Of a stretch of 64,000 nucleotides of DNA, positions 47,345-55,658 are shown one piece after another. Within the stretch, counting starts at the first letter, position 1, and each line of letters starts with the position of its first letter. A program made the position numbers and the translations under genes. The notes beneath the pieces were generated by a model. It did not search any database and was not told the origin of the DNA. It saw only the letters and a list, made by a program, of their open reading frames with translations. The DNA comes from Acinetobacter piscicola (GTDB lineage Bacteria > Pseudomonadota > Gammaproteobacteria > Pseudomonadales > Moraxellaceae), in contig NZ_KZ268704.1 in the NCBI RefSeq assembly GCF_002233755.1, forward strand, positions 178,474 through 242,473. The letters run 5' to 3'.

Positions 47345-48106
47345 TTAAGCAATCACCAATGTAACATCTGCTTCTTTAATTTTTTGTAGAAAAGCATCAG
47401 TTGGCTTTTCATTGGTAAAAAGACATTCAATATCAGCCAAACTCCCCAAGCGCATCATGGCATGGCGACCAAATTTACTATGATCCGCCGCAAGAAAAAC
47501 ATGCCTTGCACCTGCAATAATCTCTTGAGAAACAGAAACTTCTTGAAAATCAAAATCAAGCAATGTGCCATCTTCATCGATACCACTAATACCAATGAGC
47601 GCATAATCTACTTTAAACTGTTTGAAAAAATCCGATGTCGCTTGACCAATCACACCACCATCTGGACGAACCTTGCCACTGGCAATCAGAATCTCAAAAT
47701 CTTCTTTCTTACTTAAGATGTTGGCAACATTCAAATTATTGGTAATTACCTTTAAACCTTGATGCTCCATCAATGCATGCGCAATGGCTTCTGTCGTTGT
47801 TCCAATATTAATAAAAATAGATGCATGATCTGGAACAGCATCTGCAATAGCATTTGCAATTCTTTGTTTTTCTTCAAAATTATGATCAATCCGCATACTA
47901 TAATCTGTATTGGATACACTAGAACTAGAATCGATCGCTGCTCCGCCATGATATCGACGTAACAAGCCATCATCAGCCAATTGATTGATATCACGGCGTA
48001 CTGTTTGTGGTGTTACAGAGAAATGCTGCGCTAACTCATCAATACTAATATAACCACGTTCTTTAACCAGTTCTAAAGTCTGTTGTTGGCGGATTGCTAA
48101 ATTCAT
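47345..48106 (-). CDS. glpR: DeoR-family repressor GlpR
   Basis: This transcriptional repressor of glycerol-3-phosphate genes is relieved by glycerol-3-phosphate. Of its 253 residues, the N-terminal winged helix-turn-helix carries the DeoR signature [38 protein letters not shown] (residues 19-55). The sugar-phosphate sensor domain contains [15 protein letters not shown] and [12 protein letters not shown]. It is immediately upstream of glpD on the same strand (248 bp gap), and its own upstream region holds the best operator match, suggesting autoregulation. Confidence 0.92.
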   Translation of the reverse strand: MNLAIRQQQTLELVKERGYISIDELAQHFSVTPQTVRRDINQLADDGLLRRYHGGAAIDSSSSVSNTDYSMRIDHNFEEKQRIANAIADAVPDHASIFINIGTTTEAIAHALMEHQGLKVITNNLNVANILSKKEDFEILIASGKVRPDGGVIGQATSDFFKQFKVDYALIGISGIDEDGTLLDFDFQEVSVSQEIIAGARHVFLAADHSKFGRHAMMRLGSLADIECLFTNEKPTDAFLQKIKEADVTLVIA

Positions 48107-48126
48107 TTGATAAACCTTGTTGTTTT

Positions 48127-48144
48127 ATTTTCGAAAACGAACAT
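48127..48144 (-). promoter_or_regulatory. Strong GlpR operator match upstream of glpR
   Basis: The 18 bp agree with the E. coli GlpR consensus ATGTTCGATAACGAACAT at 16 positions (ATTTTCGAAAACGAACAT). It lies 21-38 bp before the glpR start, suggesting autoregulation. Confidence 0.7.
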
Positions 48145-48365
48145 GAGATGAATAAAATATCATAAGTTCAACAGATTAAACCTGCTATCACCTAAAAAGA
48201 ATGGCATTTATTAAACTCATTTGTTCAATTTTGCTATCTTTGACCCTACTCCTACCTTCATGAGAGTTGAAAATCTATGTTTTTCAATGCTCGTTCAATC
48301 ATTCTACTACTCAAATTTTGATGTTGTTGCAACATTTACTTTGGAATTTTCAAGATATTCAAATA

Positions 48366-49100
48366 GATTGAAGATTGAAGATTGAAGATTGAAGATTGAA
48401 GATTGAAGATTGAAGATTGAAGATTGAAGATTGAAGATTGAAGATTGAAGATTGAAGATTGAAGATTGAAGATTGAAGATTGAAGATTGAAGATTGAAGA
48501 TTGAAGATTGAAGATTGAAGATTGAAGATTGAAGATTGAAGATTGAAGATTGAAGATTGAAGATTGAAGATTGAAGATTGAAGATTGAAGATTGAAGATT
48601 GAAGATTGAAGATTGAAGATTGAAGATTGAAGATTGAAGATTGAAGATTGAAGATTGAAGATTGAAGATTGAAGATTGAAGATTGAAGATTGAAGATTGA
48701 AGATTGAAGATTGAAGATTGAAGATTGAAGATTGAAGATTGAAGATTGAAGATTGAAGATTGAAGATTGAAGATTGAAGATTGAAGATTGAAGATTGAAG
48801 ATTGAAGATTGAAGATTGAAGATTGAAGATTGAAGATTGAAGATTGAAGATTGAAGATTGAAGATTGAAGATTGAAGATTGAAGATTGAAGATTGAAGAT
48901 TGAAGATTGAAGATTGAAGATTGAAGATTGAAGATTGAAGATTGAAGATTGAAGATTGAAGATTGAAGATTGAAGATTGAAGATTGAAGATTGAAGATTG
49001 AAGATTGAAGATTGAAGATTGAAGATTGAAGATTGAAGATTGAAGATTGAAGATTGAAGATTGAAGATTGAAGATTGAAGATTGAAGATTGAAGATTGAA
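48366..49100. repeat. Perfect heptanucleotide tandem array, 105 copies of GATTGAA
   Basis: The 735 bp equal exactly 105 units of 7 bp, and I see no interruption by eye. The array lies between the glpR promoter region and the thrH terminator. One strand is 5/7 purine. Three plus-strand frames stop repeatedly (TGA). The minus strand stays open in all three frames because 7 is not a multiple of 3, and each frame gives the same heptapeptide cycle (NLQSSIF). The 263-codon minus-strand frame has only a TTG start, no ribosome binding site, and begins just past a terminator, so I do not call a gene. Confidence 0.95.
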
Positions 49101-49129
49101 AGTAAATTTCACTTTAAAGCAATACAATT

Positions 49130-49156
49130 AAAAAAGACGCATTTAGCGTCTTTTTT
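49130..49156 (-). terminator. Terminator of thrH
   Basis: GACGC and GCGTC pair around ATTTA with six A and six T on either side, so it could work in both directions. Confidence 0.85.
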
Positions 49157-49175
49157 ACATTTACTATTTTACGGA

Positions 49176-49793
49176 TTAAGCTGGAATATCACGTACCGAA
49201 GCGTTACGAATCGCTTCTTTCAAAGCTTCATAGCCATGAATTGGTGGGAATTGTGGAAACTCGCGAATGACATTTTCAGGCGCATCAAATAAGAAACCTT
49301 GATCTGCTTCACCCAACATTGTGGTGTCATTATAAGAATCGCCTGCCGCGATCACACGATAATTTAAACCATGTAATGCTTTTACAGCTTCACGTTTTTG
49401 GTCAGGTTGACGTAATTTATAGGCAGTGATCATACCATTTTCATCTGTTTCTAACTTATGACAGAAAATCGTTGGCCAACCTAATTGCTTCATTAAAGGA
49501 TGAGCAAATTCATAGAATGTATCTGAAAGAATGATCAATTGAAAATGTGTACGAACCCATTCGACAAACTCTTTTGCACCCGGAAATGGCCCCATATCTG
49601 CAATTACAGCTTGAATATCGTTCAAACCCAAACCATGTTGTTTAAGAATATTCAAACGTTGAGTCATCAACACATCGTAGTCTGGAATATCACGCGTTGT
49701 GGCTTCTAATTCTTTGATTCCTGTTTTTTTAGCAAAATTGATCCAGATTTCTGGTACCAATACACCCTCAAGATCAAGACATACGATTTCCAT
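49176..49793 (-). CDS. thrH: ThrH: phosphoserine phosphatase / homoserine phosphotransferase
   Basis: This HAD-superfamily enzyme dephosphorylates phosphoserine and can pass the phosphate to homoserine, linking serine and threonine synthesis. It has 205 residues from the ATG at 49793, GGGAG 5 bases upstream; an in-frame TTG lies four codons earlier. HAD motif I is CLDLEGVLVPEIW with nucleophile Asp7 and acid Glu9 (DxE, as in ThrH, not DxD). Motif II is ILSDTF, and motif IV is AAGDSYNDTTML. The tandem array follows its terminator. Confidence 0.92.
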   Translation of the reverse strand: MEIVCLDLEGVLVPEIWINFAKKTGIKELEATTRDIPDYDVLMTQRLNILKQHGLGLNDIQAVIADMGPFPGAKEFVEWVRTHFQLIILSDTFYEFAHPLMKQLGWPTIFCHKLETDENGMITAYKLRQPDQKREAVKALHGLNYRVIAAGDSYNDTTMLGEADQGFLFDAPENVIREFPQFPPIHGYEALKEAIRNASVRDIPA

Positions 49794-50198
49794 GGGTTCT
49801 CCCAAATGTCGGTTTAAAATTTTGGCGCTATCATAGCATTAAAGTTTTAAAGATGACGGAAAGTTTCTGCGTCAATTCATTTTTCATTACAGATTTACTA
49901 AGACAAGCTCGATTTGGAATAAATTTGAGTGCGATCTATTCAATAGACAGAATATGTAAAAGAAGTTTGTGAATTCAAATCAAATAAATTTTTAGCTATA
50001 TAAATCTATTTTATTCATAAGTATTCTAATTAATCTGCTAAGCAGTTTATTTCATTTACTTTAAAATAAAATTAATTTCAAATGACTATTGCGCCTGATT
50101 CAACCATTTTTAAGCTGATCTATATTTAGACAATGTTTAATTTGCTAGGATTAAAGTCGACATCGAACATAGCTTCAAGCCAACTGCCAGGAGCAGAT
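49794..50198. other. AT-rich gap between divergent thrH and cysH
   Basis: I see no gene. An open frame from an ATG at 50133 runs into cysH without its own ribosome binding site. Promoters for both genes should lie here, including possible sulphur control of cysH, but no clear site was recognised. Confidence 0.4.
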
Positions 50199-50930
50199 AT
50201 GACCACCATTCCAACTATCGATCTTGTTGATGCACTTGCTGCGGAATATGCCGATAAATCTCCATCTGAAATATTAGAACTCGCACTGTCGCAACAAGGT
50301 GAAATTGCAATTTCATTTTCTGGCGCAGAAGATGTTGTGTTGATTGACATGGCGCATAATCTTGGAAAGCCATTCCGTGTATTTAGCTTAGATACAGGGC
50401 GCTTACATCCAGAAACTTACCAATTTCTTGAAACTGTACGTAAACATTACGGCATTCAAATTGAAATCTGTTTCCCAGAAGCTGAAGCTGTGCAGCAACT
50501 CGTGAATGAAAAGGGATTATTTAGTTTTTATCAAGATGATCATAAAGAATGTTGTGGGATTCGCAAAGTACAACCCTTGCGTAAAAAGCTTGCAACATTA
50601 GATGGTTGGGTCACTGGGCAACGTAAAGATCAAAGTCCGGGTACGCGTACGGAAATTCCTGTTATTCAAGCAGATTCAGGATTCTCTGGTGAAGGTAAAC
50701 AGCTTATTAAATATAATCCACTTGCAAATTGGTCTAGTGCAGATGTATGGAACTACATTCGTATGATGGAAATTCCATACAATCCTTTACATGAAAAGGG
50801 CTTTATTTCGATTGGATGTGAACCTTGTACACGTGCCGTTTTGCCAAACCAACATGAACGTGAAGGTCGTTGGTGGTGGGAAGAAGCAACACATAAGGAA
50901 TGTGGTTTACATGCAGGTAACCTAAAATAA
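50199..50930 (+). CDS. cysH: Phosphoadenylyl/adenylyl-sulfate reductase (iron-sulfur type)
   Basis: It reduces activated sulfate to sulfite in assimilation, using thioredoxin. It has 243 residues from the ATG at 50199, with AGGAG 7 bases upstream; an earlier ATG adds 22 unlikely residues. The PP-loop is [13 protein letters not shown]. Four Cys bind a [4Fe-4S] cluster: the pair Cys118-Cys119 (KECCGIRK) and Cys207-x-x-Cys210 (GCEPCT). The catalytic Cys235 is in ECGLH near the C-terminus. The cluster marks the plant/Pseudomonas-like form, which prefers APS, not the cluster-free E. coli PAPS reductase. Confidence 0.93.
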   Translation: MTTIPTIDLVDALAAEYADKSPSEILELALSQQGEIAISFSGAEDVVLIDMAHNLGKPFRVFSLDTGRLHPETYQFLETVRKHYGIQIEICFPEAEAVQQLVNEKGLFSFYQDDHKECCGIRKVQPLRKKLATLDGWVTGQRKDQSPGTRTEIPVIQADSGFSGEGKQLIKYNPLANWSSADVWNYIRMMEIPYNPLHEKGFISIGCEPCTRAVLPNQHEREGRWWWEEATHKECGLHAGNLK

Positions 50931-50950
50931 TTTAAGCACTTTATTTATTG

Positions 50951-50980
50951 AAAAAAGTCACTACATTTGGTGACTTTTTT
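50951..50980 (+). terminator. Terminator of cysH
   Basis: GTCAC and GTGAC pair within six-A and six-T flanks. Confidence 0.85.
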
Positions 50981-51117
50981 CTAGACCTATCATTCATCGA
51001 AATGCTTGGATTTTAGTATCGAAATCGTTTTATACTTCATGTTAAGTTTTATAATTCTAACAACACAACACTCAGACATGAATTGTTGTATAAATTGCAG
51101 TGAGGCAATCTAAAATT

Positions 51118-52581
51118 ATGCGCCCATTACACCCAATCGATTTTATTTTTCTTAATTTAGAGAAACGGCAGCAACCCATGCATGTTGGTGGGTTATTCTT
51201 ATTTGAAATTCCCGAGCATGCACCTTCTACTTTTATCCAAGACTTAGTAGCAGATATTCGTAATTCAAAAGGTATTCCTGTTCCACCCTTTAACAACCTT
51301 TTAAATGGTTTCTTTTGGGATGAAGATGAAGATTTTGATATCGATCACCATTTCCGCCATATCGCTCTTCCTCATCCGGGGCGAATTCGTGAATTATTGG
51401 TTTATATTTCACAAGAACACAGTGCATTGATTGACCGTGCAAAACCGCTTTGGACGTGTCATATCATTGAAGGTATTGAAGGCAATCGTTTTGCCATGTA
51501 CTTTAAAATTCACCACGCCATGATTGATGGTGTAGCAGGGATGCGCTTAGTAGAAAAATCTTTCTCAAAAGATCCAAATGCTAAAACCATTATTCCACCT
51601 TGGTGTGTGGAAGGTAAACGTTCCCAACGTTTCAAAGAACCTAAACTCGGCAAAGTTAAGAAAATACTCAACACACTGAAAGGGCAAATTGAAGCTGCGC
51701 CTAAAGTGACGCAAGAACTCTTCCAAACTGTTTTTAAAGAAATGGGGAAAAACCCCGATTATGTATCAAGCTTTCAAGCACCAAGTAGTTTGTTTAATCA
51801 ACGCGTAAGTTCTTCACGTCGTTTTGCAGCACAATCTTTTGAACTTGATCGTTTTAGAAATATTTCTAAAGCTTTAGGTGTCACCATTAATGATGTCGTA
51901 CTGGCAGTTTGTTCAGGTGCATTACGTGATTACTTAATTACACAAGATGCTTTACCGAAAAAACCACTAATTGCAATGGTTCCTGCGTCATTACGTGATG
52001 ATGACTCCGATATGAGTAACCGAATCACGATGATTCTCGCGAATTTAGGGACACATAAAGAACACCCTGAAGAGCGTTTAGAAATCATTCGTCGTAGTGT
52101 ACAAAACTCAAAAACTCGCTTCAAACGCATGAATTCAGATCAAATTTTGAATTACAGCGCTTTTGTTTATGGATTAGCTGGTTTAAATATTGCTTCTGGA
52201 ATGATGCCTAAACGCCAAGCATTCAATGTGATTATTTCCAATGTACCGGGGCCTCGTGAACCGCTGTATTGGAATGGTGCAAAGCTTGATGCACTCTACC
52301 CTGCATCTATTGTTCTTGATGGACAAGCACTGAATATTACCATGACCAGTTATTTGGATAAATTAGAAGTCGGTTTAACAGGTTGCCGTAAATCACTACC
52401 TAAATTGCAAAACTTACTGACACATTTAGAAAATGAAATTCAGAAATTTGAACAATTGATTGCTGAAAAAAATCCAGAAACTCGTGATGTTGCAAATGAA
52501 ATTGCGGATGTAAAACCATCAAAAACAACACACTCAAAACCAGTGATTGTAGAATCAACTGAAATACAAAAGCCCGCTTAA
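51118..52581 (+). CDS. atfA: Wax ester synthase / acyl-CoA:diacylglycerol acyltransferase
   Basis: This bifunctional enzyme makes wax esters from fatty alcohols or triacylglycerol from DAG, using acyl-CoA, for storage lipid bodies. It has 487 residues from the ATG at 51118, where the sequence MRPLHPIDFIFLNLEKRQQPMHVGG begins exactly as I remember A. baylyi AtfA; a GTG six codons earlier is the alternative. The catalytic motif HHAMIDG (132-138) carries His133 and Asp137. ITINDVVLAVCSGALR, NRITMILANL and NVPGPREPLYWNGA follow. The C-terminal 40 residues are a polar extension. Confidence 0.95.
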   Translation: MRPLHPIDFIFLNLEKRQQPMHVGGLFLFEIPEHAPSTFIQDLVADIRNSKGIPVPPFNNLLNGFFWDEDEDFDIDHHFRHIALPHPGRIRELLVYISQEHSALIDRAKPLWTCHIIEGIEGNRFAMYFKIHHAMIDGVAGMRLVEKSFSKDPNAKTIIPPWCVEGKRSQRFKEPKLGKVKKILNTLKGQIEAAPKVTQELFQTVFKEMGKNPDYVSSFQAPSSLFNQRVSSSRRFAAQSFELDRFRNISKALGVTINDVVLAVCSGALRDYLITQDALPKKPLIAMVPASLRDDDSDMSNRITMILANLGTHKEHPEERLEIIRRSVQNSKTRFKRMNSDQILNYSAFVYGLAGLNIASGMMPKRQAFNVIISNVPGPREPLYWNGAKLDALYPASIVLDGQALNITMTSYLDKLEVGLTGCRKSLPKLQNLLTHLENEIQKFEQLIAEKNPETRDVANEIADVKPSKTTHSKPVIVESTEIQKPA

Positions 52582-52611
52582 GGGCTCAATGCTTTTCATT
52601 TAAACATTTCA

Positions 52612-52690
52612 CCCTCCTTTTTCAAAGGAGGGTGTGAGTAAAGATTCTAAATTTTTGATAATTCCCCTCTTTTTCAAAGATGAGAAGATT
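52612..52690. repeat. Dispersed palindromic repeats after the wax ester synthase
   Basis: A perfect 9-bp stem (CCCTCCTTT with AAAGGAGGG around TTC, 52612-52632) is followed by GTGTGAGTAAAG-like tail. A degenerate second unit beginning CCCCTCTTTTTCAAAGA lies at 52664-52690. Confidence 0.75.
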
Positions 52691-52766
52691 ACCTTGTAAA
52701 AGAGTAAATTTTTAAATGTGTCATCATTGAAATCAGAAACTTGTTCGATTGAACAACAAGTTTTAT

Positions 52767-52803
52767 AAAAAATTAAGGGGCTTAAATAGGCCCCTTAATT
52801 TTT
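52767..52803 (-). terminator. Bidirectional terminator, overlaps a stop codon
   Basis: AATTAAGGGGC and GCCCCTTAATT pair around an 8-base loop with A and T runs outside. The stop codon of the 57-residue gene lies in the stem. Confidence 0.85.
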
Positions 52804-52968
52804 AACATTACGGCATTGTCTCAGAAGCTGATGGCATACATTCACAACCATATCTTTGGTAATGTTTACTTCTTTACCATCATCATCCAACATTACACAT
52901 GTATTTTTTGGCTGTGACTCTAGTACATGCTTAATACCGCTTTTTATTATTTGTTCACTTACGCTCAT
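52795..52968 (-). CDS. Small hypothetical protein, PA1571-like pattern
   Basis: The 57-residue protein starts at the ATG at 52968 with GAGG 6 bases upstream, a clear ribosome binding site. The longer open frame before it is not needed. The motif TCVMLDDDGKEVNITKDMVVNVCHQLLRQC resembles small Pseudomonas proteins of the PA1571 type, in which an aromatic/acidic-Gly-Arg/Lys-Glu strand precedes IT..M...AC..L; this is from memory and tentative. Three Cys are present. No signal peptide. It stands between the wax ester synthase and rng, with its own terminator. Confidence 0.6.
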   Translation of the reverse strand: MSVSEQIIKSGIKHVLESQPKNTCVMLDDDGKEVNITKDMVVNVCHQLLRQCRNVKN

Positions 52969-53100
52969 TTTAACCTCACTTGCTAAGACTATTTTAAAGG
53001 AAGAAATGTCTTTGGCTACCTTTACGTCTAGTATTGTGAAATCAAAGCACAAAGTAAAATTTCAGATGTAACAACTGTTTAACGATATTCTGTTACAATT

Positions 53101-54555
53101 TTAGCTTAAAATGATATCGTATTGCTCTTGCGTATATAAATTTTCAACTTGGAATTTAATCACGCGATGTACGAAATGCTCTAAATCTGCGACTGCTGGT
53201 GCTTCTGCAGTTAAAAGTCGATCAATCACTGAAGGATGTGCAACGACAGTAAAGCCACTCTGAGATTCAAAAGCACGAGCATATCTTAGGATTTCTCGAA
53301 AAATTTCGTAACATACTGTCTCTGCAGTTTTAATATAACCACGTCCCTGACAAGCAGGACATGACTCACAAAGCAAATGCTCTAGTGACTCACGTGTACG
53401 CTTACGAGTCATTTCAACCAAGCCAAGCTCTGAAACTTGAGTAATCTTCGTTTTGGCATGATCACGTTCAAGCATCTTATCAAACTGATTCATCACTTCT
53501 TCACGATGCTGAACTTCTTGCATATCAATGAAGTCGATAATGATAATACCACCTAAGTTTCGCAACCTAAGTTGGCGAGCGATCACCTGTGTCGCTTCCA
53601 TATTGGTTTTAAATACAGTGTCTTCTAGCGTACGCCCACCCACATAAGAACCTGTATTGACATCAATTGTGGTCATGGCTTCGGTCTGATCAATCATCAA
53701 ATACCCCCCAGACTTCAAAGCAACTCGTGTTTGCAATGCACGTTGAATATCTTCTTCAACATTATACAAATCAAAAATTGGACGCTCACCCGGATAGTGG
53801 ATCAAGCGATTGGTCATACTTGGCACAAATTCACAAACAAACTCTTGCAGCTTGGCATGAATTTCACGTGAATCGACTGAAATTTTAGCAGTATCTTCAT
53901 TTGCCAAATCTCGAATCACACGTTGTGGTAAGGGTAATTCTTCAAAAATTAAAGACGGGACAATTACACTTTTTTGTTTATCTTGAATGTATTGCCATAG
54001 CTTAGCCAAATAAGCCATATCTTGGGCAATCGCTGCTTCTTCAATTCCTTCGGCAGCAGTACGCACAATCACCGAACCTGGTAGCTTATGTTCTGCTTGA
54101 ATGCGTTCAATCATCGAACGTAATCGGTCACGTTCTTCTTCGGACTCAATACGTTGTGAAACCCCAGTATGATGACCATAAGGCATCAATACTAAATAAC
54201 GAGAAGGAATAGAAAGGTCTGTACTTAAACGCGCACCTTTTGTTCCAAGCATGTCTTTCATGACTTGAACAGTGAGAATTTGTCCGGGTTGTAAGAGTTC
54301 AAAGACATTAGGTGTAGGTTGGTTACGTGTCCAAACCATATCATTAATATGTAAAAAAGCAGTACGAGAAAGCCCAATATCTACAAAAGCAGCTTGCATA
54401 CCCGGAAGTACTCGAACCACTTTACCTTTGTAAATATTTCCAACCAACCCACGCTTTACAGTCCGTTCAACAAATAATTCATTGACCGTACCATTTTGAA
54501 TTAAGGCCACACGACATTCCATAGGCGTGACGTTAATCAATAACTCGTCAGACAT
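53101..54555 (-). CDS. rng: Ribonuclease G
   Basis: This single-strand endoribonuclease matures the 5' end of 16S rRNA and degrades some mRNA. It has 484 residues from the ATG at 54555. The N-terminal S1 domain runs about 35-125 (GNIYKGKVVRVLPGMQAAFVDIG). The catalytic Asp298 (MTTIDVNTG) and Asp341 (IIIDFIDM) coordinate magnesium, and the zinc-link Cys cluster is CESCPAC (396-402). There is no long C-terminal scaffold, so it is RNase G and not RNase E. It is the last gene of the mreBCD-maf-rng operon. Confidence 0.97.
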   Translation of the reverse strand: MSDELLINVTPMECRVALIQNGTVNELFVERTVKRGLVGNIYKGKVVRVLPGMQAAFVDIGLSRTAFLHINDMVWTRNQPTPNVFELLQPGQILTVQVMKDMLGTKGARLSTDLSIPSRYLVLMPYGHHTGVSQRIESEEERDRLRSMIERIQAEHKLPGSVIVRTAAEGIEEAAIAQDMAYLAKLWQYIQDKQKSVIVPSLIFEELPLPQRVIRDLANEDTAKISVDSREIHAKLQEFVCEFVPSMTNRLIHYPGERPIFDLYNVEEDIQRALQTRVALKSGGYLMIDQTEAMTTIDVNTGSYVGGRTLEDTVFKTNMEATQVIARQLRLRNLGGIIIIDFIDMQEVQHREEVMNQFDKMLERDHAKTKITQVSELGLVEMTRKRTRESLEHLLCESCPACQGRGYIKTAETVCYEIFREILRYARAFESQSGFTVVAHPSVIDRLLTAEAPAVADLEHFVHRVIKFQVENLYTQEQYDIILS

Positions 54556-54606
54556 AACAAAACTCAAAACATTATAAAAATTCTTTTCAGCAGTTAATTT
54601 AGTGCG

Positions 54607-55173
54607 TCAACTGCCCTGCTCTATTTGATCGAGTAACCGTATTGTTTCATGTAATGGTAGTCCTACAACGTTACTATAGCTACCATTGATATGTTTAACA
54701 TACTTTGCGGCAAAACCTTGGATCGCATATCCGCCTGCTTTACCTATCGGTTCACCTGTCGCCCAATATTCTTCCATATCCTTAGAGGTTAAATATTGGA
54801 ACTCAACTTCAGTACGAACCACAACACTCAATATTTGTTTAGCATTTGCAACACAAACACCTGTGAGCACCTCATGTTTTTGACCTGACAATAATGTCCA
54901 AATATCAAAAGCATGTTGCTTGGATTCAGGTTTACCAATGATTTGATCGGCAAAAACCAAACTTGTATCCGCAGCAATCACCGTACTTTTAGGAAATAAA
55001 TCCAAAACAGCTTGTGCTTTTTGTATCGCTAATCGTTGTACATAATGATCAATTTGTTCATGGCTTAAAACAGATTCATCAATATCTGGACTACAGATCT
55101 CAAAATCCAAACCGACCTGTAATAATAACTCTTTTCGTCGAAGTGAACTCGAAGCTAAAATTAAATGCGCCAT
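54607..55173 (-). CDS. maf: Maf/YhdE nucleoside-triphosphate pyrophosphatase
   Basis: This dTTP/UTP pyrophosphatase removes modified or surplus pyrimidine nucleotides. It has 188 residues starting at the ATG at 55173. The N-terminal signature LILASSSLRRKELL, the SPDIDES segment, the metal-site AADTSLVF and GKPESKQHA, and the C-terminal GSYSNVVGLPLHE are intact. Its start overlaps the mreD end by 13 bp. The order mreD-maf-rng is conserved in gamma-proteobacteria. Confidence 0.95.
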   Translation of the reverse strand: MAHLILASSSLRRKELLLQVGLDFEICSPDIDESVLSHEQIDHYVQRLAIQKAQAVLDLFPKSTVIAADTSLVFADQIIGKPESKQHAFDIWTLLSGQKHEVLTGVCVANAKQILSVVVRTEVEFQYLTSKDMEEYWATGEPIGKAGGYAIQGFAAKYVKHINGSYSNVVGLPLHETIRLLDQIEQGS

Positions 55174-55658
55174 CTTCTCAATAAATAATAGAAAATAGGC
55201 CAGCATAAAATACTAGACACTAAAGGTTGCCAATGTCGTGCAAACGAAAAATGCACACCTGCCATCACTTGTCCCATAAAAGTAAAAACCAAATGAGCCA
55301 ATATAGCAAACATGCTAATAATCCACAGATTACTAAAGGTCAGTACACGTCTTTCACGAATAAAATAACGCGTCAGAAAAGCAATTAACACATAACTTAA
55401 AGCATTCATGCCTAAAGGTGCATCTAATAACAGGTCTGTAAATAGTCCCATCGTAAATGCAAACCAAACCCCACACCATGTTGGCTGACAAAGCACCCAA
55501 AACAACATGATCAAAAACATATACAGTGGTCGCCAACCCGCAAATACATAAGACATCGGATAAACGACTAAAATCGAACAAACAATAATTGAAACGACGA
55601 TAATGAATAATGGGTCTTTGCGCTGTTTTTCTGAGCGTAACTTTTTAGCGATCAACAT
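55161..55658 (-). CDS. mreD: Rod-shape-determining protein MreD
   Basis: This 165-residue inner-membrane protein has about five to six hydrophobic segments and is a core part of the elongasome. Recognisable family parts are the FTMGLFTDLLLDAPLGMNALSYVL region and the ending SSILCWPIFYYLLRRWRI. A basic cytoplasmic N-terminus (KKLRSEKQRKD) precedes the first helix. It overlaps mreC by 14 bp upstream and maf by 13 bp downstream, indicating tight coupling. Confidence 0.93.
   Translation of the reverse strand: MLIAKKLRSEKQRKDPLFIIVVSIIVCSILVVYPMSYVFAGWRPLYMFLIMLFWVLCQPTWCGVWFAFTMGLFTDLLLDAPLGMNALSYVLIAFLTRYFIRERRVLTFSNLWIISMFAILAHLVFTFMGQVMAGVHFSFARHWQPLVSSILCWPIFYYLLRRWRI

Noticed and set aside
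48366-49100. CRISPR array
   Set aside because: The unit is 7 bp with no spacers, and there are no cas genes in the window.
48336-49127. A 263-codon minus-strand open frame of NLQSSIF repeats as a protein gene
   Set aside because: It starts at TTG without a ribosome binding site, begins directly past the thrH terminator, and is open only because a 7-bp repeat without a stop on that strand is open in every frame.
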